Below are positions 24,601 through 39,600 of a stretch of 64,000 nt of DNA, one piece after another. The stretch is from Capitulum mitella. Lineage: Eukaryota; Arthropoda; Thecostraca; Pollicipedomorpha; Pollicipedidae. The DNA is taken from positions 25,358,596-25,422,595 of the forward strand of contig CP099844.1 in the NCBI GenBank assembly GCA_030062745.1. Reading direction: 5' to 3'. A program made the translations under genes and the position numbers. Every line of letters begins with the position of its first letter. The stretch's first letter is position 1. A model generated the notes under the pieces. It made no database searches and was not told the DNA's origin. It saw only the letters and a program-made list of their open reading frames with translations.

Positions 24601-27600
24601 AATTTTGGTCGTCGAACTTCTTGGATCCAGGCTGGTCATGAAATGGTTTATTGTAGGTCGTTCCTGATAGTGATTTGTGATGGCTGTTTCGTAGTCGTAA
24701 CAGGGCGTTCTTTCTTATTTGATTATATTGCTTTCCTGCGATGCTCTTCGGAATCATAACCCGCGCTGGCAGGACTTCTCGAATCGACACCGACCACCGC
24801 ACCCTATTGTGCGACCCTGGCAGCGACCGCGCGTGTGGCCAGACCTTAACGTGCCATCTGAGATGCGAGACGACTGTGTGCTAGTGAGCTTGACCGTCCG
24901 TCGGCCAGTTGCCAACTGACCCGCAGTCCAAATAAAGCACGACTCTGAAGCCGTCTTGCCGGGACGGGCAGACTGGTGCAGTCGTTGTTCAGTCGTGTTG
25001 GGCACGTGACAGTTCCAGCCGTAGTCCGTAATGAAAGGAACATCGAGCACTACCGATAAACATCAGGCCTCCTGACGCGCGCGGAAAACCCAAACACATA
25101 TACACACACAGTCGCGGTAACTGTACCACGGTCGGAGGACCGGTCCACATTCGACGGAGACCGGTTTGGAAATCAGCTGGCGGGCCCGGGCGCCTGGTGT
25201 CGGGCGCCGGACGGACCGGTCGGCGGCCGTGGTCGCGCCGCGGCTGCAGGTGCTGCCGTTCCCGCGGCGTGTGTGTGTGTGTACTCCGAGACGGGTGCCG
25301 GGCTGGAAAGCCGGGGTCGTCACGCGAGCCGGAGCGCCGGAGGTGGGCGGCGGTATGCGACCTGTTGGGGGTTTCTGGGGACGAGGACACTGTGCGGTAG
25401 CGAAGTCCAAGCTTCGACAAAATATAGCCAGTCAGGTAGATCACGTGTGCAAAATTGAAACTGTTGTTGGCTGGCCTCCAGATCCACTCGATGGCCACTT
25501 TTCACGTAACAAACATTTCCTTGTGATTACTGTAGATTTATTGTTTGTCAGGATTCAGACTTACTTCGCTGCCATTTTGGTATGAGTTAAAGCCTATACC
25601 TAGGACCATCGGAATTAAATTATCTCGTCACTGTCGTCTTGTACCGCCATCGTACCTTTGCTTTACGTTCAGGGACCGCAAAACTACGCTGTGTTTCCTC
25701 AAAGGGACCTCTGAAAAACTAGGCAGCGGCTGAGGCGATTTCCAGAGGAGCTGGGGTCTGAGCCCGACACCGAAGGCACAGGCGACCTTCCCTCGACGCC
25801 GCGGTGCCGGCTGTCCGCCGTGTGGGGCTTCAGAGCGGCCTCGGAATGAGGTCGTCAGGGGATCGGAGAGCCGTTGCAGCAGATGCGGAAGACTAGGACA
25901 GATCGTCTCCCCCCCCCGTGAGGAGACTCCAGGCGCTACGTGCTGGAGAGCGTCGAAGGGAGCGGCCAGGTGTTCGATGCGAACGCGGAAGTGAAAGGGA
26001 TCCGTTCCCCCGGAGCCCGGAGCTTATCCGTTGCAACAGGCGCAGACGTTGACAGGTTTGTGCAGCGTACAAAACAGTGTCGTAAACAGCAGCTGGCGGC
26101 CAGAGCGACCGGAGTTTGCCGTTCTCTTCCCATCGAACTTGCGCTGTCACGTCTCCATTACGCCGAAGCTCGTTTTCGGGTCAAGTGGCTGGTGGGTTCA
26201 TACGTGTGCACGGGTAGGATCCTCGTCGGTGTCTGTGGCCCTGTTCCGAGACCATCCCTGGGGCACGTGCCGTCGCGTGGGGGGCTTATCCGGTGTCGCC
26301 TCCGGGGCCAGAAATACCGGACGCGACGGAAACAGAGCCAGATCGAAACCTCATATCCTGGCCCCTATAGGAAGCTTCGAAATAGCTGCGCAGCCCGGCG
26401 CCGCCTTATTGCGGGCCACGTCCGGTATCGGGCTGCGGCCGTCATTACCGGTGCGCGTGCGGTACCGGAGCCGGGGATCCGGGGCGGCGCCGGCGGCGGC
26501 GGCGGCCCGGCCAGCCGGACCAGACCAGACCCGGGCTGGCCATCGACCGGCGCCGGGCGCACGGCTGAAATCGATCACGGGCGCGGGCGCTTTGTTGGGA
26601 CAGACGCCCTGTTCTCGTCCGCCGGGGGCAAAACGGTCGTCAAACGACGTGCGACACGGCACGCCGGGCCGTAGAGCACGTGCCGGCTCCGTTCGGCGGC
26701 GGCGGGCGACGGCTCGGGCAGCGGGAGGAGACTTTCGTTCTTGATCGGTGGGACCACTGAGGTCTGCGAAGGCTGCGCAGCAGAATCTCGGACGCGACTG
26801 GAGCTGGGGCGCGTCTGAGTGGCGCTGACGTGGCCTCGCGCGTGACCCGGTCCAGCCTGGGCGCGCCTGCCCGCTCCGAACCGACCAGCGGCCAGTCATC
26901 AGTCCCCTGTCTGCCCGACTACCTGACCAGTGGCCAGTGATCAGCTTCCTGCCTGCCCGACTAACTGACCAGCGGCCAGTCATCAGTCCCTTGCCTGCCC
27001 GACTAAGTGACCGGCGGCCAGACGCCGCTGACCATCAGAATAGGCGATTGTTCCGGGGGGGGGGGGGGGCACAGCCGGGCCGGGCACGTGTGGCGGCCGG
27101 GACGACACTCCATTAGCGGCCGGCGGCGTAGTCGGTGGTCCGGTCAGGTGGCGGCCGTGCCGGCGCGTGCCTGGCGGCCGGCGGCGGCCGTGCGTTCCGG
27201 CGGCGGCTTGGATCGGCCGCTCGATATAGAGACGGCCACCGGGCGCGGCCGTTCGGCTGTTGCGTCCACCCCAAAAGCGGCCGGCGATGTTCCGGCACGG
27301 CGCGAGGCGGCAACACGTGGGTGCCGGTGGTGCCCCGGGGTTTTTCGGTATGCCTCGGAGCAGCATGTCTCCCGTCTCGATGCTGTAGGATCAGACATCC
27401 TGGACGTACGGTTGTATGGCATGCGGCCGCATGTCGCGTCGTGTGTTGTTCGAGGCGCCTGCGCGGTGCGCTCTGCACGGATAGACCGTTGGCAGGAATC
27501 TGGCGGAGCGGTAAATACGTGCAGGCGTCGGAGTGAAGGAAGCGGTGCCGTGCTTGTAACCACGACCGTCAGGCCGTTAACTGCAGAACTGGCGGCGTTG

Positions 27601-30600
27601 TCAGGTGCGGGACGCACGTGGCCGCCGTCCGGCCCGCGCCGGCAGTTCCGCCCAGTGCAGGTCACGCCCCTGGCGGGGTCTCCAGCTGGCGCGCCTGCCC
27701 GCCTGTCTCGGCTGAATAGCGTCTGGTCGCTCCCACTGCAGCGGTCGTCGAACGGAAGGCCTCGGCGGCGCGTCGGACGGCGCTGTCGGCCCGGCCCGGC
27801 CGACACGTGCCGGGCCGTGGCCGGCTGCCCGCGGCGTCGTGCTGTTGTTCGGTGGCCGGTCTGCTGGCGGTGGTCGGCGTCCGGACGGCGTCAGGCAGGT
27901 GCCCTGGCTGGTGCCCTGGTGCGCTCGACGTCAGGACGTCAGGACGGCATCAGGGTTGCGCCCTGGTGCGGCCGACGTCAGGATGTCCTGCGGCCGGCTG
28001 GGAGGGGCGAGTGATTTATCTCGCGCGTGGTGATTCTTGCTGCGCTATATCGGCGATAGACATTGTATCTGTTATGTGACGCTGCGTCGGTGGTATGTGG
28101 TACTGAGGGCCAGTGGGCCATAAATTTCCCCGCTGCCGACTGGAGCGGACAGTGGATTCGCAGTCCGCTGGGCTCATCCGTCGTGCTTGTGGGCAGCGCT
28201 GCACGAGGATGTGTCGGCCAGGTCATTGAGGCAGAACTTTTGCCAGCAATCTCCCGATCGGGAAATGAGCCTGATCACCTGGACCGGACAAGCAGCTTGA
28301 TGCGAAAGCAATGACTGTTCGTTTTTAAGGTTATCGAACGCGTGAAATACTGATACAGAGTTCTCAATACGTTTTGAAGGCGTCCTGGCGCATCACGCGA
28401 GTTACTTGCCCTCATTTTGAACGGGCGGTTAGATCAGGCGATGGACAAACCAGGTACTCTCACATCGAGTTAACCGGGCATGGCTGTGGGTTACCCGTTC
28501 TGCGTCGTGACGCCGGCTGTGGCATTGTTCTTTGCGTCCCTGCTTTCTCCCGCGGTCCTTCGTGGTCGCCTTTCTCGGCGTACAGGGTCGCCGCCACAGA
28601 GGACCTTTCACCGCGCGGCACGACTGGCGGACGGTGTCGATGGCTATCGGGGTCTGCGGCCGGCCCGGCCCGGGCTCTGTTTGTCCGGCGCGGCCTCCGC
28701 GGGGAGCGCGATGTGGCGATACGGTTAGCCCGATGCCTGCGCGTCCCGTGTTTCGCGTCGGCGGGTATCGAGTTTCCGGCGACCTTGCCACCGTCTGAGC
28801 CCAGTGACCTGGCGGACGGAGGCGACGCTGCGGCTGTCGGCAACCGAGCGCCGGCCGGGTGTTGACGGTCGGGCGCTGCGCCGGACGGGTGCAGAGCCGC
28901 TCCGTCGAGGATCGGCTCCGTACGACTGCGCAGTCAGAGCGCTCCGTAACGTCAGATAGCCTGGAAGTCCACCAGGCATTCACTACGCGCCAGCGCAGAA
29001 CTCTGCAGGCAGCGGCATCTGCGCTGTCCTGGCCGTCTGGTGGCGAGTCGTGGAGGGCGAAGGACCAGCGGACGAATGGTGACCTTAATGAGCGCGGGAC
29101 GCTGTTATTTTGTGTCAGCTCCGGACGCCTTGACTGGCGGGGACGGCCGTCTTTGCCCGCCCGTCTCGGAGTCGACTAGATCGGACGTCATGAAAGTCGT
29201 CCGGTCACCCGTGTGAGGGAAGAACTCGCCACCGCGTTTTCAACTCCACGCTCCGGAAACTCACGGCCAGTCAACGTATGGCGTGAGCAGTGGACACTGT
29301 TGCGTATATCTGCCTAACCACAGAGGCTAGCGTGTCGTCCGGCGCTGACCGCTGTTTATCTGTTATGACGCCTGGCGGCCGGTCAGCGCCGGTGTATATT
29401 GACTCTGCCGGCGGCCGCTAACTGTTTTCGTTTGCTTTCGTTTCAGACGTGCACACGCTGGACACCATGCACGCGCTGTGTCTTCCATTGGGCGCGTCCG
29501 CCTCGCTGCTGGTGATGTTCTTCTTCTTCGACTCGATGCAGCTGCTGTTCGCCATATGCACCGCAGGTGAGATGCCGGTCCTGGCTGGCGGCGGGCTCGG
29601 CAGCGTCGGCCGCGGGTATGCCGCCTCCGTGTTATGCCGAGGAAAGTCTGAGGCGCACGGCGTACGATCCGACAGCTGGGCGCCGCGTGCTGAAAACAGT
29701 GCCACAAAAGCATTCCCGTCTTGGCGGGGTGCGCTGGCTGCAGTGTTTCACAAACAGCGGGTCAATGTTCCTGCCGGCGCGCCCTTCGGCGGAATTCACC
29801 GCGCTCGGCAGGCGGCGGCCGAGGCGGGCGTTTTTCAGCGCGGGCGGCGGACGGCGCGCGCTGCGTAGTCTGTCGGCGCCGCCGCTCCCCCGCCGGCGCC
29901 GAGTCTGACCGATCTGGACCGGGTGGCGCGCTCCGTCCTGGCGGCCGTCTGGCGGCTGCCCGCGGCCCGGTCTGTCTGTCTGTCTGTCTGTCCGCGGCTC
30001 TGCCGACCGTCCAGGCGGCGTCTGACTGGCCGGCCTGACGCCGCCCCACGGCCCGACTGCGGAGCTGCCTGCTGCCGGCGAGACGGCCCGCTTGTAGCCG
30101 CCCGCCGTCCGTGCTCGTTGCGCAGAGGCCGCGATCCGTAATTCGTGATCCGTGATCCCTGGTCCGTGATCGGCAGCGGTGTGCTGCAGGCGTGGTTCGC
30201 CGTGCTCGGGGGGGGGGGGAGAGGGTCGACACGGAGCGCGGTGCCAGCGTCGTGCGGACCCGGCAGCGACCGATGGGGGCGCCTGGCACGGCCCGGTCGG
30301 CAGCTGACGACGACCCTGAAGGTCCCGGTACGGGCCGCCGCCGTGACACGGCAGAGGGCGTTCTGTCCTGGAGCCCTGCTCAGCTAGGGCTCAGGTGCCG
30401 GCAGTCATCGGCTATGGCCCCAGCCCCATCCCCGGCGCATGCGGGCGTTTTGCACGGTCCAGGACCAGTTGAGAAACACTGGCCTCGGGGAGAGTGAGCA
30501 GCTCAGTCGGCACGCCCGGCTGGGATTTTCCGTGAACGTTTTGACGGGCTCTCAGCCAACGGGTCGGACGGGTCAGCCGTCGTATTCGCGTTTTCACCCT

Positions 30601-33600
30601 CTAGTTGTTGCGGAAGGAGTTGGGTCGATAGCCACCCAGTCAGTAGCGGGTATTGGATCTGAGATTGAGCTCACGCCGTGGCCTTGAATGACGTCCTGCT
30701 GCCGAGGCTTTTGCGGTGGTTTGCGCTGGCCCAGATTCGCCACCTTTGTGTGCACGGTGCGTGCTTTTCGGCGCACATTGAGCGGAAACAGAAGTATATA
30801 ATAAAGCGAGCAGTGTTGTTTTTTGTACCGTTGTCGCCTCGTGAACAGTGATGGCCGTGATTATGGGCGTACATGTCCCAACCGTCCGGTTTTTACCAGC
30901 TCTCGGTGGGCCACGCATATGTTTTTCTGCGCCAAGTAGGTCGCAAGACACCAGAGTCGTTCATGTCTGCTTTTTTGGCGATGACGCAACCAAGCTCACG
31001 AGTGTGCGGTAAAAACGCAGTTCAGTGCTGATAGCAGCATTTAATCCCACCTGCCGAGGAAAGTGTCCTGTGACGAGGTTCTTGTGTGAGCTGTGAAGAA
31101 AGGCAAGGTAAACGGGTTGGACACCCCCGCCCCGGCCAGCTGTTACTGTCGGTACTTCGCAGGTCATGTGCCGTTAGGTTCTGTGTAGGTGGTGAGGTCG
31201 CGGTGGCGCCCGCTGCCCGCCAGTGGGCCGCTGGACTAGACACCGATGTTGTGGGATGGGGCCGGACGTGCTGGTCGGGGCATGGTAACAGGGCGTAATG
31301 ACAGGCGCACAGGTGCCAGCGTACTGCCCCGGGCACTCTGAATGAGAACCTGCTGCTCCCCTGTCCCGCGGGACCGTTAACCAGGAGCCCTCCTGCCCCA
31401 TGATGCTGTGAACCGGCTGCTGCGGCTCTTGCTTCATGGCGTTATGAACAAGGATCTGCATCTCTCCTGTCCTGGTCTCATGCCCCGGGGGTTGTGAGTC
31501 AGGTGCTGCAGCTCTCCTGTCTCAGGGCGCTCTGTGTGAGGCCGGCGCCGCCGACGCCCCGCTGTCGGCCGCTGGCCTGGGGCGGCCGAAGGATGCGATT
31601 TGGCCACTGCCCGTTTACCTTGCTGCGTATTGGCGGCCGCGTCTATTAGGTTGGGCGGGTAGTGTCCGTTTCCCAGGTTGGGCAGACTGTCTGGTGGCGT
31701 GGAGTCGTCAGATGGTTTTGGGTTGCCAGGTTTTCGGGTCGTGGGTTGGGATCGGGCTGTGATTGCCTCGTTTAAGTAATCTTGATGCCTAAATCCGCAG
31801 TTTCCGTCGAAAATCAGCGATCATCACATTTGATTGCGCTGCCGGCTTTGTTGAAGTGTTGCTGTACATTGAAATTATGACGATTGCATTGTTCCAGGTT
31901 ATTTTTTCCGAAGTTGAAACGAAGACAGTCCTGACGATTGATGTTTATCGTGCAGACTGAACAGCGTTGTTCTCACATGCTATTGCACGAATTAAAAAAC
32001 TTTAAATTTAAGTCGGACGGCGTTCCTGTACCTGAATTCCAGATAGTGAGGCGTTCAACTACTCTAAACCTGATACGTCCTGCATTGCTGCCTTTTTCGT
32101 TTGTAGCAACCGGCGGAGCCTGCTGCTGCTCAGTCAGACGCAAACTCTTGATATGCTCGGCAGAAAAACACGTGCCCGATTGCACTTGCAGCGACCGTAA
32201 AGCATGCTTTGTTGGAAGCTTATGTGTAATGCGCGTGTGGTGTGTATTGCACGCCGTGCGTGTGCTGGCGTTGCCCCGGCGCCGTTCGTTTTCTGGGACG
32301 TGTCGTGTGAGTGACGTTGTCGGTATAGGACTGGTAATGGTCGACCAATTAGAGCGCGATCTGCGTGCTGGATCCCCTTACAAACGGTGTCCGGGACACG
32401 GCGCCGCAGTGACGTCATCGGGGCGTAGGCCGTCGGCGGCCGTCTAATGGGCCGGCACCGGCTGGGGGATGTCAGATGGGGAACCCCTGCGTTTTTTCAG
32501 TACCTGTTCGTCAATCAGTTTGACCTATTCTGACGTCAAAACCACTTCCATGCAAGATCCGTTCTGGGAGATATGACGTCATAAGTGAACCCTTGCGTGC
32601 ATGCTATCATCTCTGGGTGGTGGCGCGAACATGCTTCCTTTTTGACAATATTCGCGAATATAATGCATGGAATTATTTGGACTTACATATGACACTGTCC
32701 CCAAAAGGATATACAGCCGCGTCACGTCAGCATTAGAGGTCATGCTAAGTCACATGCATGATGACTGTTGAACATGATTTGCGTTGTGGGTGGTAGAAGT
32801 GGTTGCCACAGACCTTCCTCATCATTCAAGCTAGACAAGCAAATCTATATGTGCCTTATAAGCAGGTCGTAGCAAGGTTCACCAGTTGCAACGTGAAGTC
32901 GTATTAGGTCACGTCGTAGGTATATGTCAAAACGAAATGAAATACAACATTGCTTGTGGAAGATCGTTCATTAGGAGCACAGATCAATTATTGTTCCTAG
33001 TTAGACAAGGAAAAATGGTCATCTGTCCTAACTTGGCGTGATCCTGACCCTATAAAGCGCAGATAAAGCAGATTTGATTATCCGAGACGTCATATCAGTT
33101 CTGTTCTTACGCAGTTAAGAATCCCAGGGAGTCATTGCTCTTTGGCAGGAAAGGTAATGAAACCTTGTCTGGCCTGACCTAGACTGATATTGACTGAATG
33201 AAAAGCAGGTAATTCAAAACTGATCATCAGGTTTCACTTCATTGCCTTTTGCGTTTCGTGACGTGGATCAGAACGGCTGCGAGTAAGTATCGGTCTTTGG
33301 CAGATAAAGTAAGATCATTATTTTACATGACCCAGGCTGGTCTTGACCCGGCATTTCTTAACATAAGAACATGCCTCAGATGCTTCGGATCGTGGTCTGT
33401 CGTCTGATACCCAGCTGAAGGCTCTAAGACCAGTGTTGCCGATGGTGTGATGCACGAACCGGTGTCAGTTTTTTCTACGTCTTGTTATTCGTTTTGCGTG
33501 ACCTGTGACATTATCAGCGACGTGATCAGGGCCAATAAAATATTTGCTGAATCGCAAGACTGGCGGCTATCGATTGGTGGTAGATAGGTTCAGATCCGAC

Positions 33601-36600
33601 GGTTAGGTCCCGAGATAACGGCGTGCCCTATTTGACAAGCCTCAGGTGGTCGCGGGTACGACAACACGCCAGGCGGTGCCGAGTTAAAGCACCGCCTCCT
33701 GACCGACATTGACAAATGCCAATTGCCACTGTGCCCGGTGCGTCCTCCGGTGACCGCTCTGGTATCCCCGGCGACGTCCTGGCGCACGGGAGAGCCTGTT
33801 TCTGCGGACGGTGTCTCGGCGCTGCCATTTGGACGCGCCGTGTGCGCGGCACGCACGGCGACGAGACGTCTCGTCCGTCTCCCTCGCGCTGGCGCCACGC
33901 GGGCCGGCCTCGCACCTGGGACCGATAAGCTCCGGCCGCAGGGGACGTTTCAGGTGGCTGGGCCAGGCGTACCCGGCCGACGGCTGCCCGGCGCCGCTGC
34001 CGCGCTCACGGTCGGCGCTCCTGAACGCGGCGCGGCTGGGCACGGGGCGTGGCCGGGCGGCCGGCCGCCGGAAGGAGACGACTGCTTGGCGATTAGACGT
34101 GCTCGTGACGGGAAGTGGTTGCCTCATGGAGACGAGATTCGGCGCGGCCGCGATGGTGCAATGCTTCGGGAAGCGGCGTCTTGGCGCGGCGCTTGCGTGA
34201 CGGTCGAGGAGTGAAAGGCGTCGGCCGTTTGCGCTGACCCGGAAACAGCTGGCGCCGGCCGCTGGCCCGTCTCAGGCCGGGGGGAGGGGGGAAGGGACTG
34301 TTCGACCGGCTGCCGGCCTGGTTCGGTACCTCTCCAGTTCAGGGGGGGGGGTGGACTGGAGGGGAACCGTCAGACCGCCGGCTGCCGGGAGGGACTGAGA
34401 CTGGAGAAGGCCGGCGGCGGTTGTCGCTCGCCATGGGACCTACTCAAATCGGCCCACATGAACCCTCAAGACAGACTATTAGCTCCTCACCGGCTTGGTG
34501 GGCCTCTTGTGGAGCCTTCCGGCTTTCAAGGCGCATCCGCAGACGGCCTCCGCCGCTCTAATGATCGACAGCCGATCCCCACTCGTCCTCGGTCGGGTCA
34601 GTTTTTGAGTGCGCTCTCGGTCGCCCTGTAACGAACGGTCGCCATGGCGACGCTTGGCCTGGATGAACCGGGCGGACGGAGCCGGACCGGCCGCCGTCTC
34701 ACCGCTCCGCTCTCAGGAGCCGCAGCTCGGGGCGAGGCGGCGACGGCCGGCGGCCGGCTGACCTTTTCCGGGCAGTCGGAGCCTCGCGCCGTCCGCAGTC
34801 CGTCGGTTGCCGAGCTCGTGCCGGCCAGCCGGCTGCCGCTGGGGGTTTGTTCCGGGTCGCCGCCGAGCGGAAGCCCTGCGGAAATTCAAGCCCCGCCGCG
34901 TCGGGGCGGCGGCCTGTCGCCGGGATTGGCGACCGGGCCGGGGGAAGAGGTGCAGGAGGACGAGGGGAGATGGCCGCCGGCCGCGACTGGCCGCAGTGTG
35001 CGTGCGGGCAATGGATCGATGCGGCGCCGCCGCCGGGTGTCGGATCTGCCGCCGGCCGCGCACTGCACGGTGGCTGGGCCGAGCGCCGGTCTCCGGTTCG
35101 ACCAGGTCCGGTTTGCGATGTCGGACATCGCCGGACGTGGATGTGGAACAGGGGACACGTTTTCCTAACTGCATTGCTCCGCGCCTCAGTTTTCCGTCAG
35201 TTACCGGCGGCTTTGTCACGGTCGGGACATTTTACACGCGTCGGGCGGCCGTTAAAAAATGTGCTTGGTCGTCAGCGCGTCATGCACATGCAGTGCAATG
35301 TGTCCTTGCCTGCGTATCAGGAGGTCCTCAGATTGTTATGTGCTCCTTTAGCTTAGGCGAGGTCCAACTGTTTGCTTACGTCACATTCCGTCAGTTGTCC
35401 TGAGACATAGGCCTGTAAGGAGAGGATAAGACGTATGGTGACCGCGATGTTTGCCCTTTTGCAGTGATCGCCACGGTGGCGCTAGCGTTCCTGCTGCTGC
35501 CCATGTGCCAGTACATGATCGGCTCGTGCTCAGACGGCACTAAGTGAGTATCGGGGCCGCGGCCAGCGACTGGTCCAAACTGGTCCAGCGCTGGCCACCA
35601 CCCTTCCGGCACCAGCCCAGCGCTGGGCGGGACACCTCCGACCCGGTCCAGTGCTGGCCGCGACCCGTCCTAATCTGACGTGACCTGACCTGACCTGACC
35701 TGACCTGACCTGACCTGATTTGACCTGATCTTATGTGGTCTGATTAATGTTGACAAGAAAACCTAGCCTGACAAGAAGTTCTGCGACTTAGTAGGTCGAT
35801 TTCGGTAGAATCGACCCTGTGGGTCTCGACTTACTGCATGTGATCCCGAGACGACTTGGATCACCCTCAAGAGTCTCAGCAAGATCCTTTCTGTCATTTG
35901 GCGGGGTGGCGAGGCACCTCCCCGGCTGAAGTCTGTCCCGGGCCGTTCTGCGACACGCCGGCCCCGATCCGGCCGCTCGGTTTACGGACAGTGGCGGCGG
36001 CGCTTCCCCGACCGGCTGCAGGCGGCAGACGCGGTCGACCAGGTCTGTCAGAACGGCCGTCATCGGCGGGGACATGTGGTACAGCCGGACACGGGTCGGG
36101 GACATGAGGTACAGCCGGACACCGGCCGGGGACGTGAGGTACAGCCGGGCACTGGCCGGGGACATGAGGCACAGCCGGACACTGGTCGGGGGCATGAGGC
36201 ACAGCCTGACACTGGCCGGGGACGTGAGGCACGGCCGGACACTGGCCGGGGACGTATGGTACGGTGGGGCTGTGACCTGTAATGGTGGGACCGGAAGTTC
36301 TGCGTTCTCCCGTTATCAGCCGGTCCTTGAGCCCCGCTGCCGGCTGAAGTGTGCGACAGGATAAAGAACTGGTCGGACTGGCCAGCAGCTGAGCAGAGCG
36401 ACCGCAGGCGAGCTTTCCCCGTCCTGCGAGAGGCGCACAGGAACACCGGCTGGCCTCTCATGGGCAGACGTCGGCCGATGTGTCCGCCCGTTTCCCGGAA
36501 AGCAGTGTTTTGCACGAGGTTGGCTACCGTCCGCAGTTTACGATGGTTATTTTGCATGGTCATCACGGCCACATATCAGCAGGTTGGTGCGACTAAGCCC

Positions 36601-39600
36601 GTCGTGTATAGCTGTACACCGTGCTCGTCGCGCTGTCTGTTTTGTACGGAGCGTGAGGGTGTGACGTGACGGTGCGAGGTCGCCGGGCGCCCCAGACCGT
36701 GGCGAGGAGACGCGACTCTGCGTCCGGACGTGCCGGCCCGGAGCGATCTGACCGTGGTTCCGCCGCGGCCGCCGCCGCCGCGGCGCGTGACAGTGCACCT
36801 GGCCGCCGCCGCCGTGGGACCGGCGCCGGTCCGGCCTGCCGCCGGCGCGGGGTCGTTCACAGCGCGGCCAAACACCTGGTGCCGGTCCCGGCGCCGGGGA
36901 GGCTGTCTCGCGGCATGCTGGGGGGAGGCCGTGGGGGGGGGGCCCGCACTGGGCCACAGTGCGGAGATGAGGTCGCGGGGAAGGGCCTGCACTTGGTCAC
37001 GGAATGGAGAGAGGAGGCTGTGGAGAGATGGCCCACGTTCCGTCACGGTATGGTGAGGAGCCCGTGGAGGGAGGGCCCTCACTCGGTCATTGCGAAGGGG
37101 AGAGAAGGCTAAGAGAGGAGGGCCCGCACTCGGTCACGGTGTGGAGACGCGGTCGTGAGAGGAGGGCCCACGAGGGAGGAGGGCCCGTATTCGGTCACGG
37201 TGTGGAGAGGACGCTATGGAAGGAAAGGAGGGCTTACATTCCTGACGCAAGGGTAAGGAGGCCGGGGAGGGAGGGCCCTCACTGGGCCACTTTGTGGGTG
37301 AGAGGAGGCTATGAAAGGAGAGCCCGCACTTGGTCACGGTATGGGGGGAGTCCGTGGAGGGGGCGGGGGAGGGCCACACCTCGTCACGGTGTGGTACTGT
37401 CTCGGTCGCAGGCCAGTTCTCGTGGCAGACAAGTCAGTGTCCCGTCCGCGCTGGTGTTGAGGTCACCGGGCATGTGGAGTTCCCGGTCTCCTAACCGCCA
37501 AATCCCTGGTGAGCTGCCGTAAGTTGGGTTTGTGGCCGTGGAGCTAATCACGTGTGGATTGGATTCGGAAAGTTCCGGCCCTGGAAATGGAGATTGACGC
37601 AGATGAAGGTCTCGTGGAGACGGGGTGTTTCTGCGCTATGAATGTCCGTCTGGCGCTGGCCACAAGAGTCCGCTGCGACGGCCGGGGCCGCGGCTCCCGC
37701 CTTTGGCCGATTTGCCGGTGTCCGGGGTGGCGCGCCGCTCGGCGGGTTCTGTACCTGGTCTGGCCGGCCGCCGTGCACGGTGCAGGCGGTCTCCGGGGCC
37801 GGCAGCCGGTTTTTGTCTGTTTCCCGCTGCCTGAGCAAGGCGGCCGGTCGTGCGAGTCCGGCCGCGGCCGGCACCGCCGACCGCAGACCGACGGAGGCGC
37901 CGACCGCACGGGCGGCCGGCCGGCTCCGTCCTCCGATTCCCAGGCGACGCCCGGCGACTCCCGGGCAACGTCCGACTGACGGCTGGACTCCGTGGCCGGG
38001 AGGTGGATCGTGTGGGCGGTCCCCGGGCGTGGCGTTTGAGCGGCGGCCGGCCGGCCGAGCTGTGCCGCGTGCGCCCGGAACTTCGTGGCCAAGGGGCGAC
38101 CACTTCCCGCTGACCGCCGGTGGTTGCAGCCGCTGGGCGCCACCGGTTTGTGTTCCGGTGTGTTGGCCAGCCTTTCCGCCAGCCTGTCCGCCGGTCCGTC
38201 CGCCAGCTTGTCCGCTGGCCTGTCGGCTAGTCGGCCCGTCAGTCTGCCCACCAGTCTCTCGGCCAGTCTGTCGTCCGGTCTGTCCGCTGGTCTGTCCGCT
38301 GGTCTGTCCGCCAGTCGGTCTGTAGGTCTGTCTGCCGCCGGCCGGGGCGGATGTCCTGCGCGGTGCGGCCAGGACCGGGCCGGACGGCTGTGGCCGAGTG
38401 ATGTGGCGGACGGCGCAGCGACCCGAAACTCACGCCGCCGATAGCCTGACACTGGAGCCTCGCCCGGCCAGACCCACTCGCCTCGCCGCCGCTGCTTACC
38501 CTCGGCTGTTTGACGGCGCGTTCGGAGATTATGATGATTGGATGTCGCTACCGCTGACGCCGGTTGTGGAACTTTTGGGAACATGCCATCAAGTCTAGCG
38601 TGAATCTTTTACCTGGAACTCGACCTTGGAGCCAGGCTTGGTGGGTTCCTGGAAACTGGCCCGAAGACCGCAGCTCAGAAGTCTTGGGACATCCGAAGCG
38701 CCACGATGGCACCCAAAGTTCTGAGAAGCTGTCTTGAAGAGCGAAAGCTCAGAGACTGTTATCAGACTCTCCTGGAACTTTGCAGGGGAGGTCTGTCCAA
38801 ATGCTGAACAACGCATCGGTGGATCTTTTCTTGTCTTTGAAGAAGATCCGATTGGCATGTCACGTTGACGGTCTCAGCCCTTTAAGCGGCTTGATCCGTA
38901 GTCAAAGCCCACCGCATGTCACACGCCACTTGGAGCCGGTATCGCATGCTTGCCGGGCGTGGCTTCCCTCGGTCGTCTTGTCTGGATCTCTTATCCCGCG
39001 ACAGAGACCTCCCGCACCAGTGGTGCCTCTTGTCTGACGCCCACTGACGCTCCTGCCTCGGTGTGGCTGGGTGGGGGAGACCGGCTTCAAACGTCCTGGA
39101 AAACCTCACCCGTCACGGCTCTGAATGTCCCGGGAAACCTGACCGTTGGCGTTCTGCCTGATCGGCGATAGCGGCCGCGGCTCTTCCGCGTGCGTCGTTT
39201 GGACGCCGGCCGACGTCGGCGCGACTGCTCTGACCGTTTCGACCTGCGCCGGCCGCCAACGGACGACTCTGACGTGGCGCCGGCCGCGCCCGCCACTCGC
39301 TGTTTCAGGGCGACCTAACCGACCCGTGACGCTAACTAGGTTCGCCTGCGACGGTGGCCGGCCGACCCGTAGAGACGTGCACCTCCGGACGGGTACGTGG
39401 ACGTGAACGTGGACGTGGACGAGGACGTGGTGGAGGCGCGTCCGACCGTTCCGGTACGTAGAGACGACGGGGACGGCGGCCTGCCTGCCTGCGGGGCACG
39501 CGGCGGACGGGGAATAAATGACGACCTTGGCCTCCTGGCGGCGGTTCCCGATAGCGCGCGGTGACCGCCTTCGGGGCACTCTTGGCGCTGGGGTCCCCGG

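Noticed and set aside
27007-28014. 335-codon plus frame
   Set aside because: Same GC artefact, partly over repeats.
37544-38584. 346-codon minus frame with periodic Asp/Arg/Pro
   Set aside because: Produced by the 38162-38335 repeat and GC bias; no homology recognised.
38595-38858. 87-codon minus frame of ordinary composition
   Set aside because: Looks less biased than its neighbours but matches nothing I know and has no supporting start or splice context.
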